22,691 nt of DNA, from NCBI GenBank assembly GCA_035640475.1, contig DASQWC010000107.1, forward strand, positions 1 through 22,691, written 5' to 3'. Source of the DNA: DASQWC01 sp035640475 (GTDB lineage: Bacteria; Actinomycetota; JAICYB01). A program made the position numbers and the translations under genes. Below the pieces are notes generated by a model. That model was not told where the DNA came from, made no database searches, and worked only from the letters and a program-made list of their open reading frames with translations. The stretch's first letter is position 1. Each line of letters begins with the position of its first letter. Shown piece by piece: positions 15,240 to 22,691 of the stretch.

Positions 15240-15883
15240 GAGCCGGCCTGCTTGTCGTAGGGACCGCGCCACGTCTCCTCGGGGAGCCAAACCACGGGCA
15301 CGTCGATGTCCGGCATGCCCGGCTCCCCTTCTGCGGGATGGAGACGGCCGACACCGGGCTGTTCCATCTCCTCCTGTGACAGCACGATCGGGTCGCCGCG
15401 GTAACCGAGCTTTCGCTGCTCCGGTCCGGGCGGCGCTTCGAGCAGCTCGTCCTTGGAGTAGATGAGCGAGCTCCGCGATGTTCCGGTGAACTCGAAGAAG
15501 GTCGTCATCGTGATGGCGTCCGTCGGGCACGCCTCGACGCACAGCCCGCAGAAGATGCACCGGAGCATGTTGATCTGGTAGATGCCGGCGTATCGCTCGC
15601 CGGGCGACACGGGATGGTCGGGCGGGTTCTCGGCTCCCCACACGAGGATCGCGTCGGCCGGGCACGCGCCGGCGCACAGCTCGCAGCCGATGCACTTCTC
15701 CATGCCGTTCGGATAGCGGTTGAGGATGTGCCGGCCGTGCAAGCGCGGAGGTGGTACCTGTCGTTCGAACGGGTACTGCACGGTGTCCGCCGGACGCACG
15801 AGCATGTGCTTCAGCGTCACCCACATGCCCTTCGCCAATGCCACGAGCGCATCGATCGGCGATGATTGGCGTTGCGCGCTCAT
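15236..15883 (-). CDS. nuoI: NADH-quinone oxidoreductase subunit I, cluster 1
   Basis: 215-residue ferredoxin-like subunit with two [4Fe-4S] clusters. Ligands: Cys64, 67, 70, 74 (CIGCELCAGACP) and Cys109, 112, 115, 119 (CIFCGLCVEACP). The residues after the fold (YSKDELLE and on) and the length are normal for NuoI. ATG at 15883 overlaps the nuoH stop as ATGA, which rules out the longer open frame upstream. This is the orthodox counterpart of the much longer cluster 2 protein. Confidence 0.97.
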   Translation of the reverse strand: MSAQRQSSPIDALVALAKGMWVTLKHMLVRPADTVQYPFERQVPPPRLHGRHILNRYPNGMEKCIGCELCAGACPADAILVWGAENPPDHPVSPGERYAGIYQINMLRCIFCGLCVEACPTDAITMTTFFEFTGTSRSSLIYSKDELLEAPPGPEQRKLGYRGDPIVLSQEEMEQPGVGRLHPAEGEPGMPDIDVPVVWLPEETWRGPYDKQAGS

Positions 15884-16989
15884 GCGCTCACTTCCTCTTC
15901 CGCGTCTTCCGGAGCGCGCGTCGGCGCGAACAAGCTGATCAGGACGAGCCCGATGATTGCGCCGCCGACGAACAGGATCCACCGGCGAACGTCGACGATC
16001 CGCGCCGCCGCCGAAACCGGGATCCACAAGATGCCGACGGGGATGAGGAACTTCCAACCGACGTTCATCAGCTGGTCGTAGCGGAGTCGCGGCAACGACG
16101 CGCGCAGCCAGAAGAACAGGAACACGAAGGCACTCGTCTTGAGCAGGAACCAGAACACCGGCCAGAGCGCAGGCAGGATCGGAAATACCGGTCCGTTCCA
16201 GCCGCCCCAGAAGAGCGTCACCGCAATGGCGGAGATGGTGACGATGTGCATGTACTCCGCCATGAAGAACATCATGAACTTAATGCCGGAGTACTCCGTG
16301 TGGTACCCGGCCACGAGCTCGGTCTCTGCCTCGGGGAGATCGAACGGCGCGCGATTCGTCTCGGCGATCCCGGCGAGAAGAAAGATCACGAACGACGGGA
16401 TCTGCGCGCCGATGAACCACGAGTCGTGCTGCGCCTCGACGATGCCGCGCGTGGAGAGCGTTCCGGCGTAGAGCACGACGGGAATCACCGAGAGTCCCAT
16501 CGCGATCTCGTAGCTGATCATCTGCGCACTCGATCGGACGGCGCCGAAGAGCGGGTACTTCGAGCCGGACGACCATCCCGCGAGCGCGACGCCATACACG
16601 GCAATCGAACCCATCGCGAGGAAGAACAGCAGGCCGACGTTGATGTCCGCGAGCTGGAGAATGATCTCGCGGCCGGCGATCGTGATCTTGTCGCCGAAGG
16701 GAACGACGGCAAACGCCGCAAACGCCGGGACGGCAGAGACGATCGGCGCAATCGGGTAGACGAAGCGATCGGCCGTGATCGGGCGAATGTCCTCCTTCAT
16801 CAGCAGCTTCACGCCGTCGGCGATGCTCTGCAGGATTCCGAAGGGTCCCGCGCGATTCGGTCCGATGCGGGACTGCATGTCGGCGATGACCTTCCGCTCG
16901 CCCCACACGACGATTGCGAGCAAGATGTTGAGCAACAGGAACACGACGATCGTTTTCGCGATGAGGATGACGACGTCGATCCAGTCCAT
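15880..16989 (-). CDS. nuoH: NADH-quinone oxidoreductase subunit H, cluster 1
   Basis: 369-residue membrane subunit forming the quinone chamber. It keeps the classical loop sequences: GERK (30-33), SRIGPNRAGPFGILQSIADGVKLLMKED (40-67), AETNRAPFDLPEAE (209-222) and GYHTEYSGIKF. The C-terminus has one extra helix and ends in an acidic tail (EDAEEEVSA). ATG at 16989 shares one base with the nuoG stop (TAATG). The frame is open upstream, but those residues are not NuoH-like. Confidence 0.97.
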   Translation of the reverse strand: MDWIDVVILIAKTIVVFLLLNILLAIVVWGERKVIADMQSRIGPNRAGPFGILQSIADGVKLLMKEDIRPITADRFVYPIAPIVSAVPAFAAFAVVPFGDKITIAGREIILQLADINVGLLFFLAMGSIAVYGVALAGWSSGSKYPLFGAVRSSAQMISYEIAMGLSVIPVVLYAGTLSTRGIVEAQHDSWFIGAQIPSFVIFLLAGIAETNRAPFDLPEAETELVAGYHTEYSGIKFMMFFMAEYMHIVTISAIAVTLFWGGWNGPVFPILPALWPVFWFLLKTSAFVFLFFWLRASLPRLRYDQLMNVGWKFLIPVGILWIPVSAAARIVDVRRWILFVGGAIIGLVLISLFAPTRAPEDAEEEVSA

Positions 16990-19531
16990 TACGCCGGCTC
17001 CACTCGCACGGAGGGATAGGGGTCGCCCGCGCCGACGAGAGCCTGCGCGGACACACCCCACTGACGCCACGGCACGAAAACGACGCCTTCCCGAACGTCG
17101 GCCGTGACGCGCGCTCGCGCCGAAAGAGAGCCGTTTGCCGACGTGACGGTCACGTCTCCTCCGTCGTCGATGCCCGCTCGCTGCGCGTCGGCGGGATGGA
17201 GCTCAACGTACGGCTGCGCCGTCACCTTGCGAATTCCGTCGGTGTGTCTGATTCGGGATCCGTCGTCGTACAAGAGGCGATAGGTGAGCAGGCGCAGCGG
17301 GTAATCGGCTTGCCCGCGCGGCGCTTCCGCACGCACGGGACCACCGTCGGTGGGCTCGGACGGCGCGATGTCCAGCAACGCGTCCAGCTCCGAATGCACG
17401 TCGGCGATCGTCCTGCACCCAATCGGCCGACCGCAGCGGCGCGCGGCCTCAGCGAAGATCGCGTAGTCGGCGCGCGCCGCTCCCGGCGGGTCCATCGCGG
17501 CACGAACGGGCTGGCGTCGGCCTTCCCAATCCGTCAGCGTGCCGTCGCGTTCCACAAAGGCCGCGGCGGGCAGGACGAGGTCGGCGTAGGCGAGCAATTC
17601 CGACGACTGGACGTCCTGGACGACGACGAACTGTGCGCCTTCGAGCGCGCGCCGTCCCAGCGCAGAGTCGGGTCCGTCGCCGATCACATCGGCACCTGCG
17701 ACCCAGAGCACGGCGAGCTCTCCCGCTGCAGCCTTCTCGAGCATGGCCGTGCCGTCCAGACCCGGCTCGGACGGGACCTCGGCTCCCCACACGCCGGCCA
17801 CGTGTGTGCGCGCGCCCTCATCGGAGGCGAGCCGCCGTCCCGGCAGCAGACCCGGGTGCGCGCCGGCCGACAACGCGCCGTTCGTTCCGGCCCGACGGGG
17901 CACCCAGCCCCAGCGCGCCCCGGCCGCCTCGGCGACGACGCGCCACGCGCGGGTCACGTCCGTCGAGCACGCCTGGGGGCCGAGGAGGATGACGGGGCGT
18001 TCGGCGGCGCGCAGCGCCGCCGCGAACGCCTCGACATCCTCCGGACGCAAGCCGGCCGCAGACGCGAGCGCTTGCGGCCCGGCCGCAAGCGTCGTGCCGA
18101 GTGCACCCGCGATCGCGGCTCCAGTCGCGGCCTCCGCGCCCGGGAACGGCGCGAGCCGGGCGTCGGCGTATTCGGAGAGCGCGACCGCCCGCGCGTTCAC
18201 GATCGCGGTGCGCAGCCCGCGCTTCGTGGCCGCGATGCGCAAGCGAAGGAAGAGCAGCGGCACCTCTTCGCGTGCGTCCAGTGACACGAGCACGACGAGG
18301 TCCGAGCCGAGGATGTCGTCGTAGGTCAGCGACGGGATCGGGAGCGCCTCGGCACTCACACCGCCGGAGAGCCGGTGGTCGATGTTGTTCGTCTTGAGCG
18401 CAACGCGCGCGAACTTCTGTGCGGCGTAGGCGTCCTCGTCGCACATGGACTCACCGACGAGCACGCCGGCCTGCGCGGACCCGTCGATGACCGGCGCAAG
18501 CTTCTCGGCCATGATCTTGAACGCCTCGTCCCACGAGACCGCCGCGAGCTCGTTCCCCTTGCGCGCATATGGATGCAGGAGCCGGTCGGGCGAGGAGATG
18601 TAGGCGTTGCCGTACCGGCCCTTGTCGCACAACCATTCTTCGTTCGTGTCCTCGTTCGTTGCGGCCGAGAACCGGACGACGTTGCCGTCCTGAACGCGCA
18701 CGCCGATCTGGATCGAGCAACCAGACGAGCAGAGATTGCACGTCGACGCGATGTTGTGGACGTCCCACGGACGCGCCTTGAAGCGGTACTCGGTCGACGT
18801 GAGCGCGCCCACCGGACAGATCTGCACCGTATTGCCGCTGAAGTACGAATCGAATGTCTCGCCGATGTCGCCGGCGTTCGGACCGCGCACGTGATCGCCG
18901 TGTCCGTCTCCGTCGCCGTGTCCGTCCCCGTTGAATGTGTGGAACGGAAAGATGAACGCTTCCGGTCCACGGTCCATCACACCGATGAGCACGTCGCCGG
19001 ACAGCTCCTCACAGAAGCGCGTGCACCGGTAGCACAAGATGCAGCGCTCGCGATCGAGACTGATCAGCGGAGAGATCGGGACGGGCTTCGTGAACCGGCG
19101 CTTCGGCTCGATGAACCGCGACTCGGCCGGTCCGTAGTCCTGCGTTTGGTCTTGCAGCGGACACTCGCCGCCCCGGTCGCAAATCGGACAGTCGAGCGGG
19201 TGATTGATGAGAAGCAGCTCGAGAATCGTCTTCTGCGCTTCGTTCACCTGCTCGCTCGAGAACTGGGTGTACGCGACCATCCCGTCGCGCACGACGGTCG
19301 TACACGACGTTTGCGGACGGCGCTGGTCAGACCCGGGTATCGGCGGCGATCCCTCGATGTCGACCAGGCACATGCGGCACGCGCCGACGGGATCCATTCG
19401 CTTGTGCCAGCAGAAGCGCGGAATGAAGATCCCGGCGCGCTCGGCCGCACTGATGAGCAGCTCGCCCGGCTCCGCCTCGATCGTCTTGCCGTCGACTGTG
19501 ATCGTGACCGTCGTCTTCTCCTGCGTGTCGG

Positions 19532-19535
<4 letters not shown>
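16989..19535 (-). CDS. nuoG: NADH-quinone oxidoreductase subunit G, cluster 1 (75-kDa FeS subunit)
   Basis: 848-residue iron-sulfur subunit relaying electrons from NuoF/NuoE to NuoI. N-terminal ferredoxin domain with [2Fe-2S] ligands Cys42, 53, 56, 78; His112/Cys116, 119, 125 for the His-Cys3 cluster; Cys165, 168, 171 and Cys240 for the next cluster; and Cys266, 269, 273, 303 for cluster N7, present only in some bacteria. Residues from about 259 form the molybdopterin-oxidoreductase-like domain, ending in a MopB-type C-terminal barrel. Between the second and third cluster regions is a Gly/Asp/His insert (203-216). ATG at 19535 overlaps the nuoF stop (ATGA); 51 open codons upstream are not NuoG-like. 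Confidence 0.97.
18888..18929 (-). repeat. Short tandem-like repeat inside nuoG coding a Gly/Asp/His insert
   Basis: The 12-base unit GACGGACACGGC occurs twice, separated by GACGGA and followed by GAT. It encodes GDGHGDGDGHGDH at NuoG residues 204-216. The repeat keeps the reading frame, so it looks like local slippage expansion within a loop rather than a separate element. Confidence 0.75.
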
Positions 19536-20843
<1,308 letters not shown>

Positions 20844-20851
<8 letters not shown>

Positions 20852-21416
20852 CAGACGTCGTTCCTGCGTCTCCGTTTCGCTGCGACGTACGTGCTTCGGC
20901 AAGAGACTTCGCTTGGCGGAGCTCGGACAAGATCTCGTCGAGGTCGCGTCCCGCGCGCAGGTCGTTCACGAGCTTGCGCGCGCGTTCCGGCGTTAGATAC
21001 GGAACGTCCAGGTAGTTCACCTGCGCGGCGACGGCCCAGTGACACGTCGCCAGACACTCGACCGATTCCCACGAGCACAAGCCGTCCGGCGTCGTCTTAT
21101 CGGGCGGGCCGATGGCATCGCGCAGTGCCTCGGCCGTCTGCTCGGCGCCGTTGACCGCGCACGAGAGGTTCGTGCACACCGAGATGAGGAACGTTCCGGG
21201 GTGACGGCGCTTGAACATCGTGTAGAAGGTCGATACGCCTTCGACGTCGGCGGCGGATAGGTCGAGCACTGCGCCGACTTCCTTGATGACGTCGTCGGTG
21301 ATGTACCCGACCTCGTCCTGCGCGTCGTGCAGCAGCATGATCAGCGCCGAGCGCGGGTTGGGATAGCGGGCGACGACCTCCTTGGCCTTGGCATGAAACG
21401 CCGGCGACAAGGTCAC
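20844..21416 (-). CDS. nuoE: NADH-quinone oxidoreductase subunit E, cluster 1 (24-kDa subunit)
   Basis: 190-residue thioredoxin-fold subunit holding [2Fe-2S] cluster N1a beside the NuoF flavin. Ligands are Cys81, Cys86 (VCTNLSC) and Cys121, Cys125 (ECLATC), spacing C-x4-C-x34-C-x3-C as in the family. The helical N-terminus (YPNPRSALIMLLHDAQDEVGY) is typical. The C-terminal 40 residues are a charged tail of unknown use. The start is GTG at 21416, overlapping the nuoD stop as GTGA. Confidence 0.97.
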
Positions 21417-22624
21417 CGATCCACATCCCCCATCACCGGGTCGAGCGAGGCGAGGATCGCGATGAGGTCGGCGAGCAGGTGCCCCGGCGCCAACCGCGAG
21501 ACCACCTGCAGGTTGACGAACGACGGCCCCCGAATGTGCATGCGCCAGGGACGGCCGCGGCCGTCCGACGCAACGAACAGCCCGATCTCGCCGCGCGGTC
21601 CCTCGACGCCGATGTACGCCTCGCCGGCGGGAACGTGCGGACCTTCCGTGTAGAGCTTGAAGTGGTGGATGACGGCTTCCATCGACACCGGGAGCCGGTT
21701 GCGCGGAGGCGGGACGAGCTTTCCTTCGGCCCGGAAGGGACCCGACGGCAGCCCCTCGAGGGCCTGCCCGACGATCTTGATCGACTCGCGCATCTCCTGC
21801 ATCCGCACGAGGTACCGGTCGTAGCAGTCGCCGTTCTCCCCGACGGGCACGCCAAAGTCGAAGTTGTCGTACGGGAGGTGAGTGCCCTTCGTCGTCCGCA
21901 AGTCGTGCGCGACGCCGGACCCGCGAAGGATCGGGCCGGTCACGCCGAGCGCGATGGCGTCGGAGGCCTTGAGCACGCCGACGCCCTGGTTGCGCCGCAC
22001 CCAGATCGGGTTCGCCGAAAGGAACTCTTCGTACTCATCGAAGCGCTGCGGCAAAAGATCGACGAGCTCGCGAATCATGTCGTAGTGCTCTGGGCGAAAG
22101 TCCATGCTCACGCCGCCGGGACGGATGTACGCGTGGTTCATTCGCAGACCGGTGATGGCCTGGTAGACGTCGAGGATCATCTCGCGCTCCCGGAAGGCAA
22201 ACGTCGCCATCGACATCGCGCCGAGCTCGAGGCCGCCCGTGGCAAGCCAGACGAGATGGGACGTGATGCGGTTGAGCTCGCACATGATGATGCGCATCCA
22301 CTTCGCGCGTTCGGGCACCTCGACGCCCGCGAGCTTCTCGACCGCAAGTGAGTACGCAAGCTCGTTGTGGAACGGCGACAGGTAATCCGCGCGCGTCACG
22401 TCGGTGACGGCCTGAATCCAGTTCAGCGTCTCGGCTTGCTTCTCGATCCCGGTGTGCAGGTAGCCGATGATCGGTTCGGCGGAGACGATCGTCTCCCCGA
22501 TGACCTCGACGCGAAGACGCAGCACGCCGTGGGTCGATGGGTGCTGGGGGCCGAGGTTGACGCGCATCGTCTCGTCCTCGACCCACAGGTCCCTGACCTC
22601 GCTCTCAGTGGTGACGTCGGTCAC
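21413..22624 (-). CDS. nuoD: NADH-quinone oxidoreductase subunit D, cluster 1 (49-kDa subunit)
   Basis: 403-residue quinone-site subunit. GPQHPSTHG (His28) and ADYL (Tyr81) supply the His and Tyr that correspond by alignment to quinone-binding His38 and Tyr87 of Thermus Nqo4. The segment PPPRNRLPVSMEAVIHHFKLYTEG and the C-terminal DPVMGDVDR are classical. The start is GTG at 22624, overlapping the upstream stop as GTGA, with GAGGAG eight bases upstream. It is the orthodox counterpart of the cluster 2 NuoD. Confidence 0.97.
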   Translation of the reverse strand: MTDVTTESEVRDLWVEDETMRVNLGPQHPSTHGVLRLRVEVIGETIVSAEPIIGYLHTGIEKQAETLNWIQAVTDVTRADYLSPFHNELAYSLAVEKLAGVEVPERAKWMRIIMCELNRITSHLVWLATGGLELGAMSMATFAFREREMILDVYQAITGLRMNHAYIRPGGVSMDFRPEHYDMIRELVDLLPQRFDEYEEFLSANPIWVRRNQGVGVLKASDAIALGVTGPILRGSGVAHDLRTTKGTHLPYDNFDFGVPVGENGDCYDRYLVRMQEMRESIKIVGQALEGLPSGPFRAEGKLVPPPRNRLPVSMEAVIHHFKLYTEGPHVPAGEAYIGVEGPRGEIGLFVASDGRGRPWRMHIRGPSFVNLQVVSRLAPGHLLADLIAILASLDPVMGDVDR

Positions 22625-22691
22625 GACGGCTGCTCCTCTGGAGGGAGCTCGACTTCTTCTTCGAGGCGGTGATGCCGCACCTCGGAGGCCG
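22621..22691 (-). CDS. nuoC: Probable NADH-quinone oxidoreductase subunit C, cluster 1 (C-terminal end only)
   Basis: Only the last 22 codons are in the window: an acidic tail, ASEVRHHRLEEEVELPPEEQ and then PS, ending at a TGA that overlaps the nuoD GTG start. No diagnostic NuoC motif is visible. The assignment rests on position directly upstream of nuoD and on the coupled overlap. It could also be another short gene. Confidence 0.5.
   Translation of the reverse strand, partial: ASEVRHHRLEEEVELPPEEQPS
22633..22638 (-). promoter_or_regulatory. Ribosome binding site of nuoD (cluster 1)
   Basis: GAGGAG lies eight bases before the GTG at 22624, inside the last codons of the upstream gene. It supports this start and coupled translation. 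Confidence 0.6.

Noticed and set aside
1..15883. Cluster 2 as a recent tandem duplication of cluster 1
   Set aside because: D, H and I differ in motifs and length, gene content differs (no E, F, G), and even the best conserved nuoL stretches differ at many bases by eye, so no recent copying or gene conversion is apparent.

Overview
The window is almost entirely respiratory complex I (proton-pumping NADH:quinone oxidoreductase, nuo) genes. All real genes lie on the minus strand, so transcription runs from base 22691 towards base 1. DNA is GC-rich, GTG starts are common (one TTG), and stops and starts mostly overlap or lie a few bases apart. These traits, and the second NuoI whose first cluster reads CTVCMLCSKECP, best fit a high-GC Actinomycetota-like bacterium, perhaps a deep lineage such as Thermoleophilia. 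That placement is inference, not proof.

Right part (22691 to 9434), cluster 1: the end of a probable nuoC, then nuoD, E, F, G, H, I, J, K, L, M, N. It keeps the NADH-input module (NuoE, F, G with their FeS ligands), the quinone module (D, I, H) and the pump module (J, K, L, M, N). It ends with a small DCC-family (DUF393) thiol-redox-like protein at 9432-9052, one base after nuoN.

A 116-base gap (8936-9051) separates the clusters. It holds a GC-rich hairpin, weak promoter-like hexamers and the ribosome binding site of the next gene.

Left part (8935 to 1), cluster 2: a second set in the order nuoA, B, C, D, H, I, J, K, L, M and the first 44 codons of nuoN, which runs off the left edge. It has no nuoE, F or G between D and H, so it matches the 11-subunit type of complex I whose electron donor is often not NADH or not known. 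Its NuoD, NuoH and NuoI differ clearly from cluster 1. NuoD has Trp where the quinone-site Tyr is expected and lacks a 24-residue segment. NuoH has lost conserved charged residues of the quinone-chamber loops. NuoI has a C-terminal extension of about 165 residues.

Together the window suggests two distinct complexes: a standard 14-subunit NADH dehydrogenase, and a divergent 11-subunit machine that either borrows the NADH module of cluster 1 or takes electrons from another donor such as ferredoxin. No RNA genes, mobile elements, CRISPR arrays or plus-strand genes could be supported. No gene-free stretch exceeds 300 bases.
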